From assembly GCA_963766605.1 (NCBI GenBank), contig CAVYAT010000004.1:1-64000 (forward strand): a stretch of 64,000 nucleotides of DNA, given 5' to 3'. The notes under the pieces were generated by a model, which saw only the letters and a program-made list of their open reading frames with translations, made no database searches and had not been told where the DNA came from. Every line of letters starts with the position of its first letter. The first letter of the stretch is position 1. The translations under genes and the position numbers were made by a program. The DNA is from AC-49 sp963766605. Its GTDB lineage: Bacteria; Actinomycetota; Thermoleophilia; Solirubrobacterales; Solirubrobacteraceae. Of the stretch, positions 27,172 to 35,844 are shown in pieces.

Positions 27172-27187
27172 TGTACCAGATGGTACA
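27172..27187. promoter_or_regulatory. TetR operator palindrome TGTACCA-GA-TGGTACA
   Basis: A perfect 7+2+7 inverted repeat fills most of the 27-base gap between the divergent SRPBCC and TetR genes. Its position between the start codons predicts that the TetR protein represses both genes. Confidence 0.7.
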
Positions 27188-27196
27188 CTACGCCGC

Positions 27197-27775
27197 GTGG
27201 CCCGTGGAGACGCTCGCGACCGCCTGCTGGAGCGCGCGATCGGCCACATCTCGCAGCGCGGCCTGAGCGACCTCTCGCTGCGCGAGCTCGCCGCCGCGAT
27301 CGGCACGAGCCACCGGATGCTGATCCACCACTTCGGCTCCAAGGAGGGCCTGTGGGTTGAGGTGATCCGCACGGTCGAGGCGCGCCAGCGCGAGCAGCTG
27401 CCCGACATCGCCGCCGCGGTCGCGGAGGACCCCGCCGAGGCGGCGCGCGCCTGGTGGCGCCACATCTCCGACCCGTCGCTGTGGCCCAACGAGCGGCTGT
27501 TCTTCGAGGTCTACGGCCAGGCGCTCCAGGGCCGGCCGGGGACGACGCGGCTGCTCGACGGGATCGTCGACTCGTGGCTGGGGCCGATCACCGAGATCTA
27601 CATGGCCCAGGGCCTCGATCGCGAGACCGCGCGAGCCCGCGGCCGACTGAGCATCGCCGTCACCCGTGGCCTGCTGCTCGACCTGCTGGCCACCGGCGAT
27701 CGTGGGGGCGCCGACGCCGCGCTTGAGCAGTGGATCGCACTCAACGAACTCGCGTATGACCCTGACGCGATGTGA
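27197..27775 (+). CDS. TetR-family transcriptional regulator
   Basis: This 192-residue protein has an N-terminal HTH (DRLLERAIGHISQRGLSDLSLRELAAAIGTSHRMLIHHFGSKEGL read in parts) and a helical C-terminal ligand domain. The GTG at 27197 gives the standard N-terminus. SHRMLIHHFGSK replaces the more common YYHF recognition helix end. It likely represses itself and the divergent SRPBCC gene through the 27172-27187 palindrome. Ligand unknown. Confidence 0.87.
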   Translation: MARGDARDRLLERAIGHISQRGLSDLSLRELAAAIGTSHRMLIHHFGSKEGLWVEVIRTVEARQREQLPDIAAAVAEDPAEAARAWWRHISDPSLWPNERLFFEVYGQALQGRPGTTRLLDGIVDSWLGPITEIYMAQGLDRETARARGRLSIAVTRGLLLDLLATGDRGGADAALEQWIALNELAYDPDAM

Positions 27776-27863
27776 TGGCCCACCGCGCGGCGTCGGCCGT
27801 CGCGCGAGGTCTCGCTCAACCGCCCGCCCGGGAAGTACGACGCGTGGGTCAGCGCGACGGCGT

Positions 27864-28691
27864 CTAGGGCCGAACGAACAGGTCCGGGTCGGGCCCGATG
27901 CGCCCGCCCGCGTCCAGCGCGTCGATCGACGTCATCTCGTCGTCGGTCAGGTGGAAGTCGAAGACGTCGAAGTTCTCGGTGATGCGCTCGGGCGTGACCG
28001 TCTTGGGGATCACGATGTTGCCGAGCTGGATGTGCCAGCGCAGGACCACCTGCGCTGCGGTCTTGGCGTGGGCCTGCGAGATCGCGGTGATCGCGGGGTC
28101 GGCCAGCACCGCCCCGCCGCGCGCGAGCGGGCTCCACGCCTCGGTCACGATCCCGAGCTCGGCATGCTCGTGGCGCAGCCCGAGCTGCTGGAACTGCGGA
28201 TGCAGCTCGACCTGGTTGACGGCCGGCGTGACCCCGGTCGCCTCGATGATCCGCTCGAGGTGGTGGGCCTGGAAGTTCGACACGCCGATCGCGCGCGCCA
28301 GCCCCTCCTGCTGGAGCTCGACGAACGCCCGCCACGTGTCGACGTACCGGTCGAGCGCGGGCGCCGGCCAGTGGATCAGGTACAGGTCGACATGCGTCAT
28401 CTCCAGCCGCGACAGGCTGTCGCGCAGCGCGTGCTTGGCCTCCTCGTAGCCCTGGTGGTCGTTCCAGAGCTTGGTCGTGACGAACACGTCGTCGCGCTGA
28501 AGCCCGGCCGCGTGGATCGCCTGGCCGACGCCGGCCTCGTTGCGGTAGGCCGCCGCGGTGTCGATGTGGCGGTAGCCGGCCTGCAGCGCACGCGTCGCGA
28601 GCTCGGCGGTCTCGGGCGGCGGGACGAGGAAGAGGCCGAAGCCGAGCTGGGGGATCTCGACATCGCCGCGCAGCGGAATGTTGGGCACCAT
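27864..28691 (-). CDS. aldo/keto reductase
   Basis: This 275-residue NADPH-dependent reductase of the AKR5-like group (2,5-diketo-gluconate reductase type) keeps the catalytic tetrad: Asp44 and Tyr49 in HIDTAAAYRNE, Lys74 in VTTKLWND and His in LIHWPAP. NQVELHPQFQQ, EAWSPLARGG, and the NADP-binding IPKTVTPERITENFDVFDF are also intact. It reduces aldehydes or ketones; the natural substrate is not predictable. Transcribed alone, convergent with the TetR gene 88 bases away. Confidence 0.92.
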   Translation of the reverse strand: MVPNIPLRGDVEIPQLGFGLFLVPPPETAELATRALQAGYRHIDTAAAYRNEAGVGQAIHAAGLQRDDVFVTTKLWNDHQGYEEAKHALRDSLSRLEMTHVDLYLIHWPAPALDRYVDTWRAFVELQQEGLARAIGVSNFQAHHLERIIEATGVTPAVNQVELHPQFQQLGLRHEHAELGIVTEAWSPLARGGAVLADPAITAISQAHAKTAAQVVLRWHIQLGNIVIPKTVTPERITENFDVFDFHLTDDEMTSIDALDAGGRIGPDPDLFVRP

Positions 28692-28712
28692 CGCGGCGCC
28701 GAGACTACCGGG

Positions 28713-29234
28713 TCAGTAACCGCCGCCCGGGGGCGCCGGTGGGGGTGACGATGACGTCGTGGTGGTGGGGCCCGTGGTGGTCGTCGAACCGGTCGCGCCG
28801 AGGACGTTCCACGTGCCGCCGAACGCGACGAGCCCGTTGCCCTTGGCGTCGCCTGACGCCGTGTCGCCGGCGAAGCGGTAGAGCGGCTTGCCCCCGAGCA
28901 GCACCTGGAAGCCCTTGACGCCCGAGCGCTTGACGACGGTCAGCTTCCCGTGCACGCCGGCGCCCGCCTTGAGCTTGGCCTTCTTGGAGCTGACCGTCAG
29001 CGGCGGCCACGCGCCCAGGCATTGCGACGACGTGCACTTGAACTTCGTCGCGGTCTCGCCCGACAGGCGGTACAGCGTCATGCCTTTGGCATCGACGACG
29101 ATCGTCTTGGACAGCGAGGAGTTGGCCTTGGCCTTGACGATCGTCGTGGACGAACCGGCCATGGCCGCCGTCGCCGCGATCGCGGCGACGAGGACGGCGG
29201 TGATCGCGGCGAGCTTGCGGTGATGCCTGGACAT
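28713..29234 (-). CDS. secreted-repeat (Yx[FWY]xxD-type) exported protein
   Basis: This 173-residue exported protein has a signal peptide (AAITAVLVAAIAATAAMAG) and two copies of the secreted-repeat domain (COG4315). The first copy holds MTLYRLSGETATKFKC and CLGAWPPLTV; the second holds GKPLYRFAGDTASGDAKG and GLVAFGGTWNVLG. A low-complexity Thr/Ser/Pro tail follows. Such repeats occur in extracytoplasmic proteins of actinobacteria and are suspected to bind haem or metal, without proof. Start at ATG 29234. Confidence 0.8.
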   Translation of the reverse strand: MSRHHRKLAAITAVLVAAIAATAAMAGSSTTIVKAKANSSLSKTIVVDAKGMTLYRLSGETATKFKCTSSQCLGAWPPLTVSSKKAKLKAGAGVHGKLTVVKRSGVKGFQVLLGGKPLYRFAGDTASGDAKGNGLVAFGGTWNVLGATGSTTTTGPTTTTSSSPPPAPPGGGY

Positions 29235-29287
29235 ATCAAGGAAGACGCCGGCTCGGCGCCCGGCCTTCCCGTCGCTCTGGCGCGACG

Positions 29288-29590
29288 TCAGTCGGCGATC
29301 TGAAAGCGCACCTTCTGGTGGATCCCGGACACGGTGCGCTTGCACGCCGCGTTGGCGCCGCCCTCGAACGGCGTCGCCGAGCACTTCCAGCCCTTGACCT
29401 TGCCGTGAACCGAGAATCCCTTGGCCACCTTGCGCGCGGTCGTGCAGCCGACGTTGGTCGCCCTGACCTTGCTCGTCAGGCCGGTCGGCGTCGCGACGGC
29501 GGCGCACGTGTGGGTGACCGGCCCGGCCATCGCGGCGGCCGAGGCAGCGAAGAGGCCGCACGCGGCGAGCGTCGTGAGGATCGTGCGCAT
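29288..29590 (-). CDS. small exported cysteine-containing protein
   Basis: This 100-residue protein has a signal peptide (TILTTLAACGLFAASAAAMAG) and a small mature domain with four Cys (HTCAAV, NVGCTTARKV, WKCSATP, AACKRTV), compatible with two disulfides. The pattern (C..VRATNVGCTTARKVAKGF..W.C) is common in exported proteins of Solirubrobacterales-type genomes. Function unknown. The ATG at 29590 puts the signal peptide at the N-terminus; a start at 29620 is also open. Confidence 0.7.
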   Translation of the reverse strand: MRTILTTLAACGLFAASAAAMAGPVTHTCAAVATPTGLTSKVRATNVGCTTARKVAKGFSVHGKVKGWKCSATPFEGGANAACKRTVSGIHQKVRFQIAD

Positions 29591-29627
29591 CGCGCCAGTG
29601 TAGGGCGCGGTCGGCGACAATTGGCCG

Positions 29628-30041
29628 ATGGCGCATGCCGATCAGCTCGCCGCGCTGCGCGACACGATGCCGTTTGCGCGCGAGCTCGGGATCGAGCTGC
29701 TCGAGGCCTCACCGGCGCTCGTGCGAGCGCGCCTCGATCACCGGCCCGAGCTGTGCACGGCGGGCGGGATCCTCCACGGCGGCGTCCTGATGTCGCTCGC
29801 CGATTCAAGCGGGGCGCTGTGCGCGTTCCTCAACCTGCCCGAGGGCGCGGCCGGCACGGGGACGATCGAGTCCAAGACGAACTTCCTGCGCGCGGTGACC
29901 GGTGGGGCGGTCACCGCCGAGTCGCGCCCGCTGCACGCCGGGCGCACGACGGTGGTCGTCGAGACGACGCTCGCGCGCGCCGACGGCAAGCTGGCGGCGA
30001 AGGTCACCCAGACGCAGGCGGTCCACTACCCGCGCCCGTGA
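29628..30041 (+). CDS. PaaI-type hotdog thioesterase
   Basis: This 137-residue hotdog-fold protein has the acyl-CoA thioesterase motif LHGGVLMSLADSSGAL (about 44-59), TGTIESKTNFLRAV, and a VVVETTLARADGKLAAKV beta end. It hydrolyses small or aromatic acyl-CoA thioesters, rescuing CoA. The single-domain length is normal. Its 3' end overlaps the convergent isochorismatase-like gene by 38 bases (30004-30041). Confidence 0.87.
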   Translation: MAHADQLAALRDTMPFARELGIELLEASPALVRARLDHRPELCTAGGILHGGVLMSLADSSGALCAFLNLPEGAAGTGTIESKTNFLRAVTGGAVTAESRPLHAGRTTVVVETTLARADGKLAAKVTQTQAVHYPRP

Positions 30042-30651
30042 GCGAGCCCTGCAGCTCGCCGGTGAACGCGTCGGCGGTCATCACCTCGGAGAACATGGGG
30101 TAGTCGAACCTGATCGCGTTCTCATGCTCGGCCTCCGACGTGGCGGCGACGCAGTCGGCCAGCGTGATGACCTCGTAGCCCTTCTCGTAGCCGGTGCGCA
30201 TCGTCGACTCGACGCAGCAGTTTGTGAGGAAGCCGCCGAGCGCGATCGTCGTGATGTTGCGGGCGCGCAGGATGAAGTCGAGGTTCGTCGTCGCGAACGT
30301 GTCGAGGCCGCGCTTGCCCTCGACGATCACGTCGCCGTCCTGGGGCGCCAGCGCGTCGACGATCTCCGAGCCCCACTCGCCCTTGACGAACGCGGTCGAG
30401 TCGACCACGCCCTTGAGGATTCCGTACGGGTGCTCGGCGAGCTCGCCGTAGCCCGGCGCGAAGGTGATCGGCGCGTGGACGATCGTCGCGCCGGCCTCGC
30501 GCGCCGCCTCGACCATCCGTCGCGTGTTGTCGAGCATCCCGGTGCTCTCCATGACCTCCGCGACCGCGCCGTGCAGCGCGCCGCCCTCGGAGGTGAAGTC
30601 GTTCTGGTACTCGATCAGGACAACCGCGGTGTGCTTGGGGTCGATCGGCAC
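30004..30651 (-). CDS. isochorismatase-family cysteine hydrolase
   Basis: This 215-residue protein has the triad of the family: Asp18 in IEYQNDF, Lys in IVEGKRGLDTF and Cys in FLTNCCVESTM. A conserved cis-peptide region precedes it (ALGGFLTN). These enzymes hydrolyse amides, ureas or isochorismate; nicotinamidase-like and biuret-hydrolase-like activities occur. No siderophore genes are near, so isochorismate is unlikely. The last 12 codons overlap the thioesterase gene on the other strand. Confidence 0.88.
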   Translation of the reverse strand: MPIDPKHTAVVLIEYQNDFTSEGGALHGAVAEVMESTGMLDNTRRMVEAAREAGATIVHAPITFAPGYGELAEHPYGILKGVVDSTAFVKGEWGSEIVDALAPQDGDVIVEGKRGLDTFATTNLDFILRARNITTIALGGFLTNCCVESTMRTGYEKGYEVITLADCVAATSEAEHENAIRFDYPMFSEVMTADAFTGELQGSLTGAGSGPPASG

Positions 30652-30763
30652 GGGGGCTCCTTTTCACGCGGGGAATGACGTCCTCGCACTGTACGCCCGC
30701 TGATCCGTCGGAGATGTTGCCGCGTCGGGTTCGCTGTTCGCGCCGCTCGGCCGCGCCTGGCCC

Positions 30764-32461
30764 CTAGCGCTTCTGGGTCAGCTTCCGCGTCGTCTTCGTC
30801 GCGCCGCCGGTGGCGACGTTGGTCACCGTGATCGCCGGGCGGCGCGTGACGCTCTTGGCGCGACGCAGCGCGGTCGTCAGCGCGCTGCGGACCTTCGCCG
30901 GGGTCGACAGCTTGAAGCTGGTCGTGGCGCCGGCCTTCAGGGTGTGGGTCACCGATCGGTAGGCGTGGCCGCGCTCGGTCGCGGCGACGCGGATGTTCAG
31001 CGCTGTGGTTGTCGTGTCGCGCACCGTGACCGTGAGCGTCGTCTTCGTCGCGCTGACGCGCACGATCGAGAAGCCGAGCCGCGGCGGGGGTGGCGGCGTG
31101 GCGGTGGTGAACACGGTCGTCGGCACGGTCACGGTCAGCGGCGGCGGTGGCGCGACTGGCGGGAGGCAGTCGGGGTCGACGGTGTCGGCGCTCGTCGCGT
31201 CGAAGACGTCGCCGACGCCGCCGCAGTGGAACGCGTCGGCGCCGTCGCCACCGACCAGCAGGTCGTCGCCGGCGTCGCCGAACAGCTGGTCGTTGCCGCC
31301 GTTGCCGCGCAGGACGTCGTCGCCGTTGCCGCCGCGCAGCACATCGTCGAGCCGGCCGCCGTTGAGGGTGTCGTTGCCGTCGCCGCCGTCGGCGTCGATC
31401 TGCAGCGCGGTGGCCGCTGCGGGCGTGAGGTTCAGCGTGTCGCTGCCGCCGAGCGCGTCGAGGTGGACGCGCTGGAAGCCGTTGGCGAGCTGCGTCGCCC
31501 CGGAGGGTGACTGGGAGACGCTGACCTGCCCGGCGCCGGGCGCGTCGACCTGGTAGGTCTCGGACTCGTCGCTGCCGGTGATCGCCAGCGTGTTCGTCCC
31601 GCCGTCGCCGTTGAGCACGTCGCCCGGCTGAGCCGGCGAGAACTCGATCGTGTCGTCGCCGCCGCCGCCGTTGATGAGGTCGGCGTCGGCCCCGCCGGCC
31701 AATGTCTCGGCGACGTCGCCGCCGTTGAGCGTGTCGGTCCCGGCGCCGCCCGAGACGGTGACGCTCTGCAGGACCGCTGCGAGGCCCGCACCGCCCGTGT
31801 ACGTGTCGGCGCCGCCGAGCAGCAACAGGTCGACGTGTTCCATGTTCGACATGTCGATCGTGATGTTCGCGACGTCGCGGGTCAGGCGCGCGATGCCGCC
31901 TCCCGGGGCGCTGAGCGTGACCATCTCGTTGACGTTGGCGCCGTTGAACTCGAGCCGGTCCGAGCCGTCACCGCCGTCGAGGGTGTCGCTGCCGTCGCCG
32001 GGGTTCCAGACCATCTGGTCCGCGCCGGCGCCGCCTTGGATCACGTCGTTGCCGCGGCCGCCGATCAGCGTGTCGTCGCCGTCCCCGCCGGACAGCGTGT
32101 CACCTGCGTCGCCGCCGGTGATCGTGTCGTTGCCGGCGCCGCCGTCGACGATGAGCGTTCGCGGGGTGAGGCCGTTACCGCCCGTCACCGTGTCGTCGCC
32201 GCCACCGGCGTTGACGACGATCGAGGTGATGACCGTCGTCAGCGGGACCGAGAACTCGGCCGGCGGTGCGCCGTTGGTGTCGACGTTGAGGTTCGTGCCG
32301 TCGGACGTGATCGAGATCGCGTCCGGCCCGTCGGTGCCCGTGACCGTCAGCGTCGTGCCCTGCAACGACACGGTGACGCCATCGGCCGAAGTCGTCGGCG
32401 CCGACGCCAGCGCGAGGGCGATCACGAGTGCGAGAGCTGCGGGCCACCGGACCCCGTTCAT
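30764..32461 (-). CDS. exported RTX-like calcium-binding repeat protein
   Basis: This 565-residue exported protein has a signal peptide (AALALVIALALASAPTTSADG), then about 20 nonapeptide-type GGxGxDxx repeats in three blocks. Examples are GGAGNDTITGG, GGDGDDTLIGG, GGRGNDVIQGG, and later GGNGDDVLRGN. Beta-rich linkers separate them, a Pro-rich spacer follows (PPPPLTVTVP), and the C-terminus is an Ig-like domain with a basic end (TRKLTQKR). The repeats form a calcium-loaded beta-roll. In actinobacteria these are surface or matrix proteins exported by Sec rather than type I toxins; no type I secretion genes are nearby. Exact role unknown. Confidence 0.85.
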   Translation of the reverse strand: MNGVRWPAALALVIALALASAPTTSADGVTVSLQGTTLTVTGTDGPDAISITSDGTNLNVDTNGAPPAEFSVPLTTVITSIVVNAGGGDDTVTGGNGLTPRTLIVDGGAGNDTITGGDAGDTLSGGDGDDTLIGGRGNDVIQGGAGADQMVWNPGDGSDTLDGGDGSDRLEFNGANVNEMVTLSAPGGGIARLTRDVANITIDMSNMEHVDLLLLGGADTYTGGAGLAAVLQSVTVSGGAGTDTLNGGDVAETLAGGADADLINGGGGDDTIEFSPAQPGDVLNGDGGTNTLAITGSDESETYQVDAPGAGQVSVSQSPSGATQLANGFQRVHLDALGGSDTLNLTPAAATALQIDADGGDGNDTLNGGRLDDVLRGGNGDDVLRGNGGNDQLFGDAGDDLLVGGDGADAFHCGGVGDVFDATSADTVDPDCLPPVAPPPPLTVTVPTTVFTTATPPPPPRLGFSIVRVSATKTTLTVTVRDTTTTALNIRVAATERGHAYRSVTHTLKAGATTSFKLSTPAKVRSALTTALRRAKSVTRRPAITVTNVATGGATKTTRKLTQKR

Positions 32462-32480
32462 CGTGAATGCAGCGTAACGG

Positions 32481-33155
32481 TTAGCGCCGCGAGCGCCCAG
32501 TGGCGTCGGCGTGCATCACGGCGTCGAGGTCGCCGATCGCCACCGGCGCCGCCTTGAATGCCCGCGTCGTGTCGCGCGCCGGGCGCAGGCCGTCGAGGAA
32601 CAGCGTCAGCATCCGCCGCCAGGCGTCTGGCGCAACGCCATGCGTGGCGTCGGTCACGGCGCCGATCGCAAGCTGCATCAGCGGCAGGTCAGTCAGCGCG
32701 ACGTCGTCGCGGACCGCGCCCGCCCGTTGGGCTCGTGCCAGCAGCTGTTGCATCGCCGGGGCGATGCGCTCGCGTGCCCGGGCGACGCGATCGGCCCCGT
32801 GTTCGGAGCCGAGAACGAGCTCCTTGAGGCCGCGGTCGGCGCTCTGGAGCTCCTGGCCGCGGATCATGAAGTGGACGAGCCCCTCCCACGGGTCGCTCAT
32901 CGCCAGCGCCTCGTCGACGACCGCGCCGAACTCGTCGATGCGCTCCTCGAACAGCGCGTCGATGAGCTGCTCCTTGTCGGGGAAGCGGCGGTAGACCGTC
33001 CCGACGCCGACGCCCGCCTCGCGCGCGATGTCGTCGTGCGAGGCGCGCAGGCCCCGCTGGGCGAAGACCACGGACGCCGCGTCGAGGATGCGCTGGCGGT
33101 TGCGCTGCGCGTCTCGGCGCAGCGGACGTTCGTCGGGTGCCGGATCGGCGGCCAT
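32481..33155 (-). CDS. TetR-family repressor, likely of the divergent efflux pump
   Basis: This 224-residue protein has an N-terminal HTH (RQRILDAASVVFAQRG, DDIAREAGVGVGTVYRRFPDKEQL) and a SACE_7040-type helical ligand domain ending LFLDGLRPAR. It is divergent from an MFS drug exporter, with inverted repeats in the 121-base gap, so it most likely represses the pump and itself. Start at ATG 33155. Confidence 0.88.
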   Translation of the reverse strand: MAADPAPDERPLRRDAQRNRQRILDAASVVFAQRGLRASHDDIAREAGVGVGTVYRRFPDKEQLIDALFEERIDEFGAVVDEALAMSDPWEGLVHFMIRGQELQSADRGLKELVLGSEHGADRVARARERIAPAMQQLLARAQRAGAVRDDVALTDLPLMQLAIGAVTDATHGVAPDAWRRMLTLFLDGLRPARDTTRAFKAAPVAIGDLDAVMHADATGRSRR

Positions 33156-33173
33156 CGGACTCAGGATAGCGCG

Positions 33174-33258
33174 AAGTGGAGACGAATTCTCAATATGGAG
33201 AAGTCTCCTCCAGTTCTGTGCTAGGCTGCCGACACAAGTTGAGACATTCCCTCCACTT
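33174..33258. promoter_or_regulatory. inverted repeats between TetR and MFS genes
   Basis: AAGTGGAG (33174-33181) and CTCCACTT (33251-33258) are perfect inverted copies near the two starts. GGAGA-AG-TCTCC lies between them (33197-33208). They are probable operator elements for the TetR protein. Confidence 0.5.
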
Positions 33259-33276
33259 ACGTCCCGGAGACGCGCC

Positions 33277-34737
33277 ATGCAGCCCACCGAACATCCTCAC
33301 CACAGCCGCCGCTGGCTGATCCTCGCCGTCATCGGCCTGGCCCAGCTGATGGTCGTCCTCGACGCGACGATCGTCAACATCGCGTTGCCGTCCGCCCAGC
33401 ACTCGCTGGGGTTCTCCAACGACGCCCGCCAGTGGATCGTCACGGCGTACGCGCTGGCGTTCGGCGGCCTGCTGCTGCTCGGCGGCCGGCTGGGGGACGT
33501 CTTCGGGCGCAAGCGTATGTTCATCGTCGGCATGGCCGGGTTCGCGTTCGCGTCGGCGCTCGGCGGCCTGGCGCAGGGATTCGCGGTGCTCGTCGCCGCC
33601 CGCGCGCTGCAGGGCGCATTCGCCGCGCTGTTGGCGCCGGCCGCGCTGTCGCTGCTGACCACGACATTCACCGAGCCCACCGAGCGCGCGAAGGCATTCG
33701 GGGTGTTCGGCGCGATCGCCGGCTCCGGCGCGGCCGTCGGCCTGCTCGTCGGCGGCCTGCTGACCGAGTACCTGACCTGGCGCTGGTGCCTGTACGTCAA
33801 CGTCCTGTTCGCCATCCCGTCGCTGCTCGCCGCGATTCGGCTGCTGCCCCACGAGGTTCCGTCGGGCGAGCACCGCATCGACGTCCCCGGCGCGGTGACC
33901 GCGTCGCTGGGGCTGTTCGCGCTGGTCTACGGCTTCGCGAGCGCTGCGACCGACGGCTGGGGCGCCGCCGTCACGATCGGCTCGCTGGTCGCCGCGGCGG
34001 TGCTGCTGGTGAGCTTCGTCGTCATCGAGAATCGCGTGAAGCACCCGCTACTGCCGATGCGCGTCGTGCTCGACCGTGCCCGCGGTGGGTCCTACCTCGC
34101 TGTCGCGATCGTCGGCGCCGGGATGTTCGGCGTGTTCCTGTTCTTGACGTACTACCTCCAGACCACGCTTCACTTCTCGCCGGTCCAGAGCGGCCTGGCC
34201 TTCCTGCCGCTGATGGCGACCGTGATGACCGCCGCGACGCTCGGGACATCGAAGCTCGTCCCGCGCTTCGGGCCGCGACCGCTGGTGACGATCGGGATGC
34301 TGATCGCGGCGTTCGCGATGGTGCTGTTCACCGGCATCACGGTGGACTCGAGCTACGCGACCCACGTCCTGCCCGGCCTGCTGATCATGGGCGCCGGACT
34401 GGGGCTGATCATGGCCCCCGCGATGAGCACGGCGACCGCCGGCGTGCGGACGGCCGACGCAGGTGTCGCGTCCGCGATGGTCAACACCGGACAGCAGATC
34501 GGTGGCTCGGTCGGCACGGCGCTGCTGAGCACGATCGGCGCGAGCGCGGCCACGAGTTTCCTCTCCGGGCAGCGTCCGACGCCGGCGCTGCTGGCCGAGG
34601 CCGCGGTCCACGGCTACACGACCGCGTTCTGGTGGTCTGCGGCGATCTTCGCGGTCGGCGCGGTCGTCTGCGGCACACTGCTGCCGAGCCGGGTCGACGC
34701 GGTCGAGCCGGGCATCGAGCCGGCGTTCGCGCACTAG
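33277..34737 (+). CDS. MFS drug exporter, DHA2 (EmrB/QacA) family
   Basis: This is a 486-residue transporter with about 14 membrane helices. Family motifs include LDATIVNIALPSAQ in helix 1 (motif D1), the loop GGRLGDVFGRKRMF (motif A), ARALQGAFAALLAPAALSL, and the proline/glycine-rich motif C region GAIAGSGAAVGLLVGGLLT. It exports drugs or toxic organics by proton antiport. ATG 33277; a longer upstream frame overlaps the promoter and is ignored. Control is by the divergent TetR. Confidence 0.92.
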   Translation: MQPTEHPHHSRRWLILAVIGLAQLMVVLDATIVNIALPSAQHSLGFSNDARQWIVTAYALAFGGLLLLGGRLGDVFGRKRMFIVGMAGFAFASALGGLAQGFAVLVAARALQGAFAALLAPAALSLLTTTFTEPTERAKAFGVFGAIAGSGAAVGLLVGGLLTEYLTWRWCLYVNVLFAIPSLLAAIRLLPHEVPSGEHRIDVPGAVTASLGLFALVYGFASAATDGWGAAVTIGSLVAAAVLLVSFVVIENRVKHPLLPMRVVLDRARGGSYLAVAIVGAGMFGVFLFLTYYLQTTLHFSPVQSGLAFLPLMATVMTAATLGTSKLVPRFGPRPLVTIGMLIAAFAMVLFTGITVDSSYATHVLPGLLIMGAGLGLIMAPAMSTATAGVRTADAGVASAMVNTGQQIGGSVGTALLSTIGASAATSFLSGQRPTPALLAEAAVHGYTTAFWWSAAIFAVGAVVCGTLLPSRVDAVEPGIEPAFAH

Positions 34738-34760
34738 GGAAAACCCGACATCAGCTCGTG

Positions 34761-34788
34761 GGCGCGCCTGGTCGAAACGGCGCGCCCG
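34761..34788 (+). terminator. hairpin after the MFS gene
   Basis: GGGCGCGCC (34761-34769) and GGCGCGCCC (34780-34788) form a perfect 9-bp stem with a 10-base loop. It lies 24 bases after the MFS stop and has no T-run, as is common in high-GC actinobacteria. Confidence 0.6.
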
Positions 34789-34807
34789 CGCGCGCACACT
34801 TGGAGCC

Positions 34808-35167
34808 ATGAACACCAGCGCCCGATCGATCACCATTGCCGCCGTGCGCTACGCCGTCCCCGCGCTGTTGTGTGTCGCCGGCGTGGTCGTGTTCGCGCTC
34901 GTCAGCCCTGCCATGCGGCTCGACGCGCTCGTCGTCCTGATCGCCGCCGGCCTCTCGACGTTCCTGTTCAACCAGCTCGTGCGGGTCGGGATCACCGGCG
35001 ACGGCGAGCGCGATGACGAGGAGGCGGCTCGGCTGTTCATGGACCGCTACCGGATGTGGCCCGACGAGGTACCCGACGGCTGGGTGCCGCCGGACGGCGA
35101 GCCCGATGCCGAGACGGCGCTCGCGCACCTGCGCGACGAGCGGTCGCGCAGCATGGTCGCCGCCTGA
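34808..35167 (+). CDS. small membrane protein of unknown function
   Basis: This 119-residue protein has two membrane helices (YAVPALLCVAGVVVFALV and LDALVVLIAAGLSTFLF) followed by an acidic cytoplasmic tail (DGERDDEEAARLFMDRYRMWPDEVPDGW). The two-helix hairpin plus charged tail resembles DUF4229-like actinobacterial proteins, but I am not sure. It is 20 bases upstream of the response regulator on the same strand. Confidence 0.6.
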   Translation: MNTSARSITIAAVRYAVPALLCVAGVVVFALVSPAMRLDALVVLIAAGLSTFLFNQLVRVGITGDGERDDEEAARLFMDRYRMWPDEVPDGWVPPDGEPDAETALAHLRDERSRSMVAA

Positions 35168-35187
35168 CTCGCAGTACCGTCCCCGCG

Positions 35188-35844
35188 GTGGCGCCACTGC
35201 GGGTGGTCATCGGCGAGGACGAGGTGCTGCTTCGTGAAGGCATCACGAGACTGCTCGGCGACAGCGGCTTCGACGTCGTCGCCCAGGCCGGCGATGCGAT
35301 CGACCTGCGGCGCAAGGTCGACGCGCACCGGCCCGACGTCGCGATCGTCGACGTCCAGATGCCTCCCGACGGCACCGACGACGGCCTGCGCGCGGCGATC
35401 GCGATTCGCGCCGAGCACCCGGCGACCGGCGTGCTCGTCCTGTCGCAGTTCTCCGACGAGCGCTACGCGCTCGATCTGATCGGGGACGACGCGACCGGCG
35501 TCGGCTATCTGCTCAAGGACCGCGTCGGCGACGTCGAGTCATTCGTCGATGCGGTTCGGCGCGTGGCCGGTGGCGGCTCGGCGCTCGATCCGGCGATCGT
35601 CGCGCTGATGGTCGGCCGCCGGCGCAAGGACGACCCGCTCGACGCGCTGACGGCGCGCGAGCGCGAGGTCCTCGAGCTGATGGCGCAGGGCAAGTCGAAC
35701 CAGGGCGTGGCCACGGCGCTGACCATCGGCGTGCCGGCGGTCGAGAAGCACGTCACGCGGATCTTCGAAAAGCTCGACGTCGGCCGCGCGCCCGACGAGC
35801 ACCGCCGGGTGCTGGCGGTGCTGGCGCTGATCAGGGCGACGTGA
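35188..35844 (+). CDS. NarL/LuxR-family response regulator
   Basis: This 218-residue protein has a receiver domain (VVIGEDEVLLREGI, phospho-acceptor Asp55 in VAIVDVQMPP, Lys in YLLKDRVGD) and a LuxR-type HTH (LTAREREVLELMAQGKSNQGVA, AVEKHVTRIFEKL). The GTG at 35188 fits the receiver start. Its cognate kinase is almost surely the convergent PAS-HisKA_3 gene, with which it overlaps by 14 bases at the 3' ends. Target genes unknown. Confidence 0.9.
   Translation: MAPLRVVIGEDEVLLREGITRLLGDSGFDVVAQAGDAIDLRRKVDAHRPDVAIVDVQMPPDGTDDGLRAAIAIRAEHPATGVLVLSQFSDERYALDLIGDDATGVGYLLKDRVGDVESFVDAVRRVAGGGSALDPAIVALMVGRRRKDDPLDALTAREREVLELMAQGKSNQGVATALTIGVPAVEKHVTRIFEKLDVGRAPDEHRRVLAVLALIRAT

Noticed and set aside
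30764..32461. CRISPR-like or satellite repeats in the GGxGxD region
   Set aside because: The repeats are protein-level nonapeptides with variable codons, not conserved DNA repeats with spacers. No CRISPR array was seen anywhere in the window.
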